Positions 53,341-64,000 of a DNA stretch of 64,000 nucleotides are shown here, piece after piece. The notes under the pieces were generated by a model. That model ran no database searches. It had not been told where the DNA came from and saw only the letters and a program-made list of their open reading frames with translations. Position 1 is the first letter of the stretch; the number at the start of each line of letters is the position of its first letter. Origin of the DNA: Myripristis murdjan (taxonomy: Eukaryota; Chordata; Actinopteri; Holocentriformes; Holocentridae); the NCBI RefSeq assembly GCF_902150065.1, contig NC_043998.1, forward strand, positions 5,462,001-5,526,000, in the 5' to 3' direction. Both the position numbers and the translations under genes were made by a program.

Positions 53341-56300
53341 GTAATCAAAGACAATTGATACTAAAAAAAAAATGAGTAAAACACAAGTGGATCAAAATCT
53401 ATAAACCTAATTTAGCCAACAAAAGTGCATTATCTCTCTGATGTCTGCCTGGATCACAGAACATCAAAGACTGGGAGGTGATTGATGATTTTCAGATGGA
53501 CGCACAAACAGGAAGTGACAACCCTCAGGATGTGACCGCCCCGGGCATCTGTGAAGGATACCTGCTCAAGAGGAGGAAGTGGCCGCTCAAAGGCTGGCAC
53601 AAGGTGAGAAACTGTCCACCCTGTGATCCGTGGGGTCAAGATGTTAGATGTCGACTTTTTAAATGAGATAACTCAATCTTTTTTTTAAAAGGTGATGACT
53701 TGATCTGTTTTTTTCAGAGGTACTTTGTCTTGGATGCTGGGATCTTGCGGTATTCCAAAAATCAACAAGATGTAAGTAAGCATGAAATTTTAGATAACAG
53801 GAATTTTAGAGCTGTTATAAATGAAACTGCCTAAACATCGTTTCTGTCTCCAAAGGTGTCCAGGGGGAGAGTCCAGGGCTCCCTGGATGTTAGCCTTGCA
53901 GTGATGTCGATAAACAAGAAATCAAATCGGATCGACTTGGATGCAGGAGATATTCTCTATCATATGAAGGTAAATTTCAAAATGAAGTTTCTGCTTGCTG
54001 CTGCTCTTTTCCGAATACATTGATGCCAATGATTCCTTAAAAACAATGGACTTAAATCAAGGTACTCAAATAGTAAATAAGATATTATCCATTTTTTTCT
54101 CTCACCAAGGCAAAGAGCCATGACCTCTTCTACATTTGGGTTACGAAGCTACAAGCCCATCGCATGTACAAGAGGAGTGAGGCAGCTCATGTTCACAGTG
54201 GCTTCCTTCAGGCTTTGACTCATGGCAATGTGGCTGGACCGGCTCAGAGAAATGGAGATTTGGTGATTATCAATCGATAAATTAAAAAATGATCAATTCT
54301 GTTGTATATTCTTGCCTTGATATATTTGAATAGCATCACAAGTCACATTGCATTCTCAGTTTTTATCACAGTAAGTACTGATTCTCTTGTTTTCTCTCCT
54401 CTTCTCTTTTCTCCTCAGTCCCTGTATCCACATTACCAGAGCACCACAACTGACTATGGGGGTGATTTCAGCGGAGCGTCGCGGGTGCTGCCCTCAGCCA
54501 ACTCTGGTGTGAATGGCAAGGTGTCTGCCTGGCTGCAGCAAACCCATGACACTGACAGCTGTGCGCAAGGTATAAAATGTCATTTGTCATACGCTCTTTC
54601 TAGCAAAGGACACAAAATTCATGCACCCACTGAAAAATGATTTTGAGAGAAAAAAAAAAATCAAAATCCCTTCATGGAAAAATCCACAATGAACACTTTA
54701 ACACTGTTTAAAAAACAGCAGTTGCATGTTACATGCAGTGCAGATAATGTGACATCATGTTGAGATATTTCCATCACTGCTGCAACATTGACACTGACCA
54801 AGAGTTTTTTCAGTCCATGCAAAAAGAAAAAAATCATCCCATTAAAAGTAAAACTTTTTTTCTGTTTTTCAGAGTTGAACCGCTGCAATTTGGACCTGTC
54901 TGAGCTGAACCGGCTGATCCAGAGGCTGCAGGCCCTGGAGACAGGCCAGACCTTCACTAATGGAGAGCTGCAGCGCATCATCAGTATACAGGTGGGCTGC
55001 TGTCGGTTCTGGAAATTTAATGCAGAATCAGCCCTCCTCTTTTCTGTGCAGGATCTTATGAAAATCCAATTATTTCTTGAAACATCCCACAGTATTTGTT
55101 CTATTTCCATGTAGAATATCTCACTTGAGAAGCCAAAGAAGCACAAGTCAGGGAAGATGTGGGGCCACTCTCGCACGCTGTCCAGAGTCGAGGCCCTGGG
55201 AATGGTAAGACGGGTCTGTAATCTACTCTTCTTTCACTAAGAGTACAGTGAGATTACTAAAATTAATAAGATTTAGATTTGAAAACTTCAAATACAAGCA
55301 AAATGCCTTTTGGTTTTGACTCATGGATCTAGTTGTACATTAATTTGTACACTGATTTTACCTTACATCATATTTATGAGTCATTTTAAAAAAAAATTCT
55401 GATCTTTGATTGAAATAATAAATCAATTATAACAATGATCAGCTTGCAGATTGTATAACATACTGATTTAACATATTTGACATCTCAATAACTTTTGGGG
55501 TCTTTCTCTAATCCAAAGCCTATTCGTGGGATTACGAAATCGGTGAGTCACCAAGAGGCAGAACATGAGACAACTTGAGTCTTTATAAGTTGTTTCAGGT
55601 TCTTCACTCGTATATCCTAGTTGATGGCTACGCTGAAAATGACATGTAACTGTATTAATAATGAGGTGAGAGGTCAGGGAAAGAGCAAATTAAGAGCAAC
55701 GAGGTAGTTCAGGTTAAAATATGGTAGATGCGTTTTGTTTGATTGCATCAAAGAAAGACTTTCTGGAACCATACATAGCCACCATATGTTACAGAAACCA
55801 TACCACCATAGAAGGCCCATTCATTAACAGTTTAACAGGTTAATTCAACATCCAGACATATTCACATGCTATTGTACACTATGTTTACAGCAGAACACGG
55901 TGACAGTTAGATTTAGATTTACAACGAAAATCAGAATTATACCACGACTGAATGGATAGATTTAACCCTCCTGTTATGTTCACATTTTTGAACATCTTTT
56001 ATGTTTGGAGTCAATTTGACCCCTGCAGTTTAAACTTCCACAAAATTATTATAACTAAAATTGTTATCAAAGTTTATGTGTCAAGTACTTTATGTTTCTT
56101 TGTTGATGACCTAAATAGCCCTTTAAATAAAACATAACTCCCCCCCACCCCCACTTATACATCCAGTATTCCTATTAGGCGACAATGGAAAAATATTCAA
56201 ATCACCATAAAATCTCACTGATTAACCTAAAACTGGAAATAAATATTATTTTTTGGTGTTTTAATGGCTTTATATTTTCCTAAGTACAGATTTTTGTTAT

Positions 56301-59300
56301 TTATAACCAATGTATTACAAAGTGTGTACAGGACATTGAAAACATATCATCATGTGAATGTGCCCAATACATTAGGAACACTCATTAAATATGAAGCAAA
56401 AAAAATGATGTTAATCATTTATTTAAAGACGTTAAACATTGGCTGGGGTCAAATTGACCCCAAACATAATAGGAGGGTTAATAGATTTATCAGTCACACC
56501 TGCATTATGCTTAGATGTGCTAGATAACAGAACACAACAGTGACATATGCTTAAATTAATAGAAACAACATCATCAGTTTTCCTTTTTCTTCTGCCCTCC
56601 TCACAGCTGTCCTCCAGCCACTTGAGCAGCTCGTCCCACTTTGGTGCGTCTGTCCCGTCCATCCCAGATTATGTCTACTCCCAGCTGTCCCCGCCCACTG
56701 TCACATCGCCCGAGGGCAAGAAAATCCAGCAGGAAATCTGCACCATGTCTCTGCGAGGTCAGTGAGACAGACAGGCAGACGTTGTTCCTATGTGGATAGG
56801 TAGATAGTCAGGCAGATAGATGAACAAAACCCAGGCAATGTAAGGCACAGGGGACAAAGTCAGACCTGAAAACATGTTAACACACTGTCAAAACATACCT
56901 TACAAGACATTTTTGTCCTCTCCTCCCCATCAGTGCTTACGTCTCTGAAGTCAGTGCATGAGACACTGACCCAGGAGCGGCAGAGGCTGCAACAAGACTG
57001 TCGAAATGATAACGTCCACCAGCCTAACACACTGGCTGTTGTAAGGCTCATACTCTTATCTGGCATTGGTGAACGTGTACCATCCTCTGGCTTCTTTTCT
57101 CTCGCTGTTTCTGAAGCTTGTGGTTTTCTTTGTCTGTCTCTCTGCCTGTCCCTCTTCAGCCTGGAGCAGCAAGATCTTCGACTCACAGTCCGCCCTCAGT
57201 GACAGACTCGACTGCAGAGTATTTTGATGCCAGTGATGACATCCTTTGCGGCAGCTCCTCTGAGATTTCAGACGAATCGGGACTTAGCGACGGCAGCACC
57301 AGCAACTCTGAGCCTGAGGAGGGTCATGGTGGGTACAAATGCACCACTATCATCCTCAATGTGATGTCAGACAGTTACAGTGGACCAGCGTTGTGTTTCA
57401 TTGCACTTTTGTTCCTGAGAGAAATTTTCATGCTTCCTCAACACCACAGCATCAACCACCCGCAAGTACCGTGCCAGCATTTCCAAGGCTCCCAACAGTG
57501 TCGCACCCAAGAGCACCGGGCGACGAACTACACTGCTTGCTCACTGCCCGGACAACAGCCATGTGGGCCTCATGGCTATCCTCTACAATAACATAGGTAA
57601 GGACTTTTCCTTGACTAAAAGTTGGCTATGACTTTTACAGATATTTAATCACAATCTTCTGTAGTTACATTGACAAAGAGCTGTTGCTTTGATTGATTTC
57701 AGTCAAAAAAACAAAAAACTTAATCCAAAATGTATCTACAGGACAATCTCAGCGATCACAGTCTCAGTTAATTTAACTTAACACCAAAGAAACCCTTTTT
57801 GATTTTTTTCTTTAGGGAAAGACCTGTCTCGAGTGTCCATGCCTGCTGCTCTCAACGAGCCCATCAACCTGCTGCAGAGACTTTGTGAGGAGCTGGAGTA
57901 CAGTGAGCTGCTGGACACTGCCAGCAACACACCAGACCCCTACCAGAGGATGGTAAGACTGCCCACAGACAAGCCTGATTATGATTGGAAGTGTAATGCT
58001 CTTCTTCATTTGTAATTTGTGAATGTGGAATGAAAATAATGAAAATAAAAAATCTAGCAGAGACTCGATGCTCCCTGTTTGTCTTGGGATTGCATCAGTT
58101 AGTTAAAAGTGGGAAGTTTAAATTTGACTTAACTAGCCGTGACAATGTAATTTATTTATTAATTTGCATGTTGTTATATTTTATCTCTTGCAGGTCTATA
58201 TTGCTGCCTTTGCAATTTCTGGTTATTCCACTGCTACGTTCCGAAATCGCTACAAGCCCTTTAACCCGGTGCTGGGAGAAACCTATGAATGCATCCGAGA
58301 GGACAGGGGCTTCCGCCTGATCAGTGAGCAGGTACATCACAGCGAGCTACACTGTGCCCAGTCTGGACTGCAAAACGGGTCTGGATTGGGTTTGCATCAA
58401 GTATTATTTTACATGGCGTAGCTTGAGGCAGCTTGCTGGGCTGCTTCAGGGACCTAATTAGTAAATTCATCCTCCTTTGAGCTAATTTTAAAATGAAAAT
58501 TACACTTTACCTGATGACCATGGCCTTCTGGCTGTGCTTAGGTGACATTTTATAAACTGGAACTATTTGTCATATAATTTTGAGCACATGAGACAGAGAA
58601 GATCTTACAGCTGAGATACTAACAAGAAGCCTGCCGTTTTCTTCTATCGTACCAGGTCTGTCACCATCCTCCCATCTCTGCCTGTCATGCAGACTCAGAG
58701 AATTTCTCCTTTTGGCAGGGTGAGGCTCTCCTCTTCTTACTTTTTGGTGCTTCACTTATTAATCATTAGCATAGGTGTCTCTTTGTGGTCTGACTTTGCA
58801 TTAGAAGCATTTTCCAGTGCATCTACCACTGGATATGCATGTATATTCTCATCAGCGGTTGCTTATTTCTCTCCCTGAACAGACCAGCGATGGAAAAATA
58901 AGTTCTGGGGGAAGTCACTGGAGATCGTGCCAACAGGAATGGTGAATGTCACCCTGCCAAGGTGAGGGATCTAGGGTGTCAGACATGGCAGTCTGTATTT
59001 GCAAATTTAATGCAACTTTTATCTGAGGGATCAGGGATGACATTGACCATTAAATATACAGCAACTGAAAATCATACCGTAAGAAGTCGGCCTTTTTTCC
59101 AATAGTGGGGAGCAATGAGGCCGATACACTATTAATTGAAATTCACGCTTTTACAATGACGTTTCAGTCTTGGATACTGAGATGAGATAGACCTAAATCA
59201 TGTGTCCATATTCACATCTGTCCTGAAGGTCTGGCTCTGAATTCTCTAAAAATGTGGCTCCATTTTGTGTCCTTGACGTGATGCGTGACGGTGTTGTGAC

Positions 59301-61114
59301 TATGTTCGACAATATTTTGAAATGATGCTTGTTGTGCTCTGGAGCATCACAGATTTTGTTGACATGGCCAGAATGTATTTAACTTCATGCATCTTGGTAT
59401 TTGTCCAGGTATGGGGACCACTATGAATGGAACAAAGTAGTGACCTGTATCCATAATGTCCTGAGTCAGCAGCGTTACCTGGAGCATTATGGAGAGGTCA
59501 TCATCCGCAACCTCAATAGCAACGTATGCACCTGCAAGATTACCTTTGTTAAGGTGAGTGAAACAGTTTCATGTTATTTTGACACTTACTGTACATGAGG
59601 ACTTTAGAAACTGAATATGTAAGCCGCCTAGTAGTTAATGACAGCTTAATCTTTTTGCAGGCTGCGCTGCTCTTCGCTCCTCCAGGATGACTTGTTGGTC
59701 GCTTGGCTTTTTTGGTTGTGCAGCGTGTCTTATAGCTCTGACTGACACGGTTTGTTTTGTTGCAGTCTCGTTATTGGGGTTCAGATACGAACAAGAACGA
59801 GGTTCAGGGCACGGTGCTGGACGAGAGTGGCAGTATCATTCACCGGTTTGGAGGTCTGTGGCATGAGGGCATCTTCTGTGACACCCTGCCCACTCCAAAG
59901 TGCATCTGGAAGCCAAGTGAGTGTGACGGCACATGAAAAGCCAAAATAAAAACTCAGATGTTGGTTTTAGCACTCTTTTGTTATTTGTTGGTGCTGTTGG
60001 ACTGTTTGGAGAGATTGAGAATGATCTCTTTTAAAGGCGGAAATACTAATTGAAATAGAAAAAGAAATATGTAAAGGAAGCTGAAAGTACATCATGAATC
60101 AGCATGAAGAGTCGCATTTGTCACAAGTGGCCTCTGTCACCCTGCAGATCCCCAGCCAAAGGATTACCTGCTGTACTACGGCTTCTCCACCTTTGCACTG
60201 GAGCTGAACGAGCTCACCCCAGACCTGAAGCCTTTCCTGCCTCCTACAGACAGCCGCCTGCGCCCCGACCAAAGGTAAGTGGAACTCTGTTGGGAGCCGG
60301 TCAGAGACACCAACATATGTATTTTTAAAGAGTCTTCTGCAAAGTGCATGCATACATTAGAATAAAGCTAACTTACAAAGCATGAGCACATTCTCACTAT
60401 CATGAGGGGTACTACCTATGAAAGGGTACATGTGTTAACCTTTTTTTTTCGAGCATTAAATCATTCTCCCCTCTTTTCGCAGAATGCTGGAAGAGGGAAG
60501 GGTGGATGATTCAGACAGAAAAAAAGATGAGGTAGAAGAAATTCAGAGGGAGCGGAGGAAAGAGCTGGCCAAAAAGGGAGAGGAGCACGTTCCACGCTTT
60601 TTCAAGTGAGTTCACTTCTTAATGAGCCTTGTGATGGAATAATAACGGCATACGGTGATTTACCATGCAACCAGTTTTACATTTTTTCAGTTGAAGTATA
60701 AGGCTTCTTAAGATAATAATTAATAATTATCATGATCAATTTGTCATCTTAAATAACCTTTAATTATATGGGCTGCATTCATATAATGAACTGGTTGAGG
60801 TTAATTTTGTGAAGCTCTCAGTATGGCCAATTAACTTGTTAAGCTTATCGTTATAGCCAATTCACTTCTTTATCTAAATGTTTGGGTTTTTAAATATCTC
60901 ACCTGCACATCAATTCGATAATTTGCTGTTTTCTTGCCATATTCCTGTGCAATTACATCAGCAGGAACAGTACTAATCTTTGTAAACTTTGCTCTCCATT
61001 CTCAGGAAAGCCAAAGATTCCTGTGGAAGGGATGTGTGGCTGACAAACGGAACCTACTGGAAGCTCAGGGAGAATCCAGGTTTTGCTAACATTGAAAACA
61101 TGGCTCTGTGGTGA
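52729..61114 (+). CDS. osbpl7: Oxysterol-binding protein-like 7 (ORP7)
   Basis: Lipid-transfer protein of the ORP3/6/7 group acting at ER-plasma-membrane contacts. Twenty-two coding exons close at 875 residues: 52729-52860, 53460-53603, 53718-53771, 53856-53969, 54110-54262, 54419-54569, 54873-54991, 55115-55204, 55519-55542, 56607-56757, 56934-57040, 57160-57328, 57450-57596, 57816-57952, 58194-58331, 58656-58719, 58883-58961, 59409-59553, 59766-59916, 60148-60274, 60483-60605 and 61006-61114. The PH domain begins at [17 protein letters not shown] (about 76). An FFAT-type motif EYFDASD is at 433-439. The sterol/lipid-binding domain runs from about 520 (KDLSRVSMP... [20 protein letters not shown]) and carries the ORP signature EQVCHHPP at 609-616, split by an intron. 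It ends in [16 protein letters not shown]. The gene next to it is mrpl10, as in human, which favours OSBPL7 over OSBPL3 or OSBPL6. Confidence 0.95.
53309..53339 (+). repeat. Poly-T tract in an osbpl7 intron
   Basis: About 31 uninterrupted T residues lie 120 bases before the 53460 exon. Confidence 0.95.
55962..56481. mobile_element. piggyBac-type MITE with TTAA target sites
   Basis: The 520-bp segment is bounded by TTAA on both sides. The left end reads TTAACCCTCCTGTTATGTTC; the right end, read inward, is TTAACCCTCCTATTATGTTTG. Both lead to a GGGGTCAAATTGACCCC-like palindromic subterminal block (left copy at about 56010-56025, right at about 56446-56463). TTAA duplication is specific to piggyBac. 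No transposase frame is present. It sits in the osbpl7 intron after the 24-nt exon. Confidence 0.85.
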
Positions 61115-62330
61115 CGAGACCACGGCAGAAGACTGTGACAAGCAAATATAATGAAAGAGAGATTCTCAAATATCAACAATGGATATTTGGACAGCATAGA
61201 TGAACCGCTCTAGGAGTGAATCCTGCAGAGCGGAGATGGTGCTCATATCTCTCAGTCCCCTCTCACTGTGGGATCGTTTTCCTCTAAATGCCCGTGACTG
61301 GTTCATGGGAACACTTAGCCCCCTTCACACCTATTAGACAATGAACAGTCATGTTACCCAGCATGCATCACATGCCAGGTGAAGGACTGCAGAGAGACCT
61401 TGCTCATCAAAATCAGATTTCTTGTGCATTTTAAATATTTTTAGACCACTTTAGTGTATTTAAATTCATGTATATAGTTTTTGTTTGTTTGTTTGTTTAT
61501 TTGTTTTTGAGCATTTTAACCATTTGCTGCCCCAAAGATTGAATATGTTCAGCACACTCTGTCTGGTCGAGGCTTGGCCGACCAGGATTTGAAATGACCA
61601 AAGATGAAATTTTTAAAACTGTGTAAGAATTGCTTTCGAATGTCATTTTAGTAAGAGGTATATTATATTCTCTATATTTAAACATTCAATCAACTTTTGA
61701 CTTTTTCCATGTCTATCTATCTCGGCTTTCCTCCAGCTTGCTTTTTATAATGAGCTGAATTTTTGTCTGTAAACATGTAGTCAGTCCTACGCTTTAGAGC
61801 TGCACAGATACACACCTCTACACCAGGGCTTAAGTACTCACATGTTGTATCTGTGGCCTTCACAATACTAAGAGCTGAGCACTATGATATCTAATGATGC
61901 TGAGATAATGTTTATCAGCTACATTAGAAAGTTATTTCTAACGCAGTGTTAACACTAAATGGTCTGATCAATGCTATGGAGAGTCTGCAAGTATTTAGAA
62001 TTATTTTCTCATCCTTCATCCGCAAACATGCCTCTGGTGCACCCCCTCCTTCCAGTTATATTACAGTCCATTAAACTGTCACCATCACAAAGCTGTTTTT
62101 TCTGGTTTTTCTGTGAAATGCAATGCATCATATCTGCCTCATGCAGCATAAACATGTCTGGTATATGCACAGTAAAAAAAAAAAAAAAAAAAAAAAAGGA
62201 AATGGATGCATCCCGTCACTGATGGTTTTCCTCTGAAATGTGTAATTTGCAATTTGAAAAACGACGCCTACTCTTACAAATTGGTTAACACAAAATTCAA
62301 ATCAAAATAAATGGCATGAAAGAGTATTTA
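61115..62330 (+). other. osbpl7: osbpl7 3' UTR
   Basis: About 1.2 kb of non-coding sequence with GTTT repeats (61482-61500) and a poly-A tract at 62174-62197. The first good AATAAA is near 62307, so cleavage is likely around 62330. Confidence 0.55.
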
Positions 62331-64000
62331 AACCGTAGACATTTAATTAACTAAATGATAAAACACTGACAGACTCAGTCCCCTAAATTTTGGAGATACT
62401 GAATGATAAACTTCATCAGATTTTCTCAAACGGATATGCAGCATTTTTTGCTCATAACTTTCAGGTGTATACCAAACTGAACAAAAAACAAATAAAACCA
62501 AACAGTTGAGATTGTGATGATTAAAATTCAACTTGTAAATAAAACAACAACAACAGTACAATACACAAGTATGCCACCTTTAATAAATAACTGTTTCCCC
62601 CTCCAAAAGTCTTCCTATTTCTATAATCATTGCATTACAAGTCAAGTACATGTCTCCTCGTCTGATACAATGTTTTGCATTACTTTACTGCATTCCTGAA
62701 TCATCTGCCGAGTCCTTTACTCTCCTCTGAGCGAGAGGAGACTCACAAACTCTTGAGGAAAGGTTCACGGACAGCCTTCTCGCCCCGTTGAGATGAACAG
62801 TGCACACAGAACACAAAAAAGGAACACGCTTGCTGCTTTGACCTGCCCAGTAAGTCACCCTTCCTGACTCCTCTCTTTGCATTTGTATTTTACACGCTAA
62901 AACCTCTGGAAATACAGTTTCTATACACAGCTTCGTCCTCTTGAGAATCCAAGGGAAACAAGGACTTATGGGAGACGGTAAAGCGTCAGGAATCAGGTTT
63001 GTCATGTGGATTGTCATGCCTGGAAATTTCAAGTTGATTGTAATAGCTGACACATCCAGCAGGGGTCATTCCTGAGGTGTCTGAACGCATTCTCTGCTGC
63101 TCTGCTGTGTGATCGCTTGTCCTCATGTTAGTGCAGTTCACTGTCAGTGTGACACAAAACAAACCACAAACACATCACATAAAGTAAACATCCTCCACAG
63201 ACAAATGATCAAATAAAATATTGTCCTCATTGTTTGTATGCAATTAACAAATTAACAATGCTATTAATTGCACTTAAATAAAACATGAATTGCTCAATGT
63301 ACCCTTGATTAAGGTATATTAAAAATCTTTGCATTGTGTTCTGGCAGATCTCAACATAAAAGTCAAATGTTAGACATACATTTCTTTTTTGGGAAGTTAC
63401 ACAAGCAACATAGATATTTTTCATGAGTTGATTGTACAGTTTATTCATTCGAGTTTCAGCATGAGATTCTCACTTTATTGGAAGAACATTGGACATAATC
63501 TTTTAACTTTTTAGGTAAGTGGCGTAACTGTTGTACAGTATATTTTATTTTTACATCAACATCAATGTTGAGACAATTTTGCGTAGTGCTGCACCAGAGG
63601 ATTTCCATCTGTGTGCTGACAGATATTCTGTGCTTTGCAACACTGTTCTGATTGTCTTTTACCAGCGTAGCACCTCCATTGTGAATTACATCAGTCCACT
63701 CTTTCTTACGACACAATTATATCCACTTGTCATGATAACAAAGCAAATACTCATTAGCTTGTATAAATTAAGCTTAGCTCAGAAAAGAAGGGCGCCAATT
63801 TTGCCCTGTTGGGAACATGAAGCACAATAGAAAACATGGTATTTATTCATTCATTTTTACAATTGTAATTTACATATTGCGTCTTGGCTGACTGTATGCT
63901 GATGTGTGCTTTGATCATTTCCCAGTGTGTTTTATTATTGTGAGGCATGTCACAACAGCTTGTTATTCATTAAGTGCTGTTCTCTGATTGAGCTCACTCT
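62331..64000. other. Right-hand region without a recognised gene
   Basis: AT-rich sequence. Minus-strand AATAAA motifs occur near 63445 and 63477, so part of this may be the 3' UTR of a convergent gene beyond the right edge. By human order the next gene is expected to be tbx21, but no coding sequence is visible to support that. Confidence 0.35.

Noticed and set aside
56940-56970. Stretch TCAGTGCATGAGACAC in osbpl7 resembling the miR-148/152 seed
   Set aside because: It is coding sequence within an osbpl7 exon, matches only the first ten or so bases of the miRNA and has no hairpin partner.
62685-63053. A 122-codon minus-strand frame near the right edge
   Set aside because: No recognisable homology. 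It may lie in the 3' UTR of a convergent gene outside the window, so no gene is called.

Overview
The window is nuclear DNA from a bony fish, most likely a derived (percomorph-type) teleost. Eight spliced protein-coding genes are recognisable, all with vertebrate orthologues. Introns are short to moderate and AT-rich, and carry Tc1, hAT-like and piggyBac-like relics plus many TA, CA, TCTA and homopolymer tracts. The gene order follows the block of human 17q21.32 beside the HOXB cluster. I found no prokaryotic operon, CRISPR array, plasmid, phage, retroviral element or tRNA/rRNA gene. The species itself cannot be fixed from the sequence.

Layout, left to right: snx11 (minus; coding 5784 to 176, promoter about 7.9-8.1 kb); a 2.6 kb repeat-bearing intergenic stretch; cbx1 (plus; coding 12416-17192); nfe2l1 (minus; coding 25618 to 20089), tail-to-tail with cbx1; a 1.5 kb spacer holding a microsatellite and a truncated Tc1 element; cdk5rap3 (minus; coding 33915 to 28778); prr15l (plus; single coding exon 39270-39611 behind a 3.5 kb intron); pnpo (minus; coding 43927 to 41624); mrpl10 (plus; coding 44238-47492), head-to-head with pnpo across about 310 bp; osbpl7 (plus; coding 52729-61114, 22 coding exons); then its 3' UTR and gene-poor sequence to the right edge.

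I rebuilt all eight reading frames exon by exon from splice sites. Each closes in frame: 667, 179, 802, 505, 113, 276, 252 and 875 residues. The genes do not form one pathway. They are housekeeping or regulatory genes kept together by ancestral linkage: endosomal sorting (snx11), heterochromatin (cbx1), proteasome and redox transcription (nfe2l1), UFMylation and ER-phagy (cdk5rap3), vitamin B6 metabolism (pnpo), mitochondrial translation (mrpl10) and lipid transfer at membrane contacts (osbpl7).

The main points for a second look are a roughly 420-residue acidic C-terminal tail on snx11 that mammalian SNX11 lacks; a conserved 90-nt in-frame cassette exon in nfe2l1 that matches the TCF11/NRF1 isoform switch; the absence of copz2 (the mir-152 host) between nfe2l1 and cdk5rap3, and of the SP2-SP6-SCRN2-LRRC46 group between pnpo and mrpl10; and a compact pnpo/mrpl10 bidirectional promoter. 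I see no convincing novel multi-gene system here.
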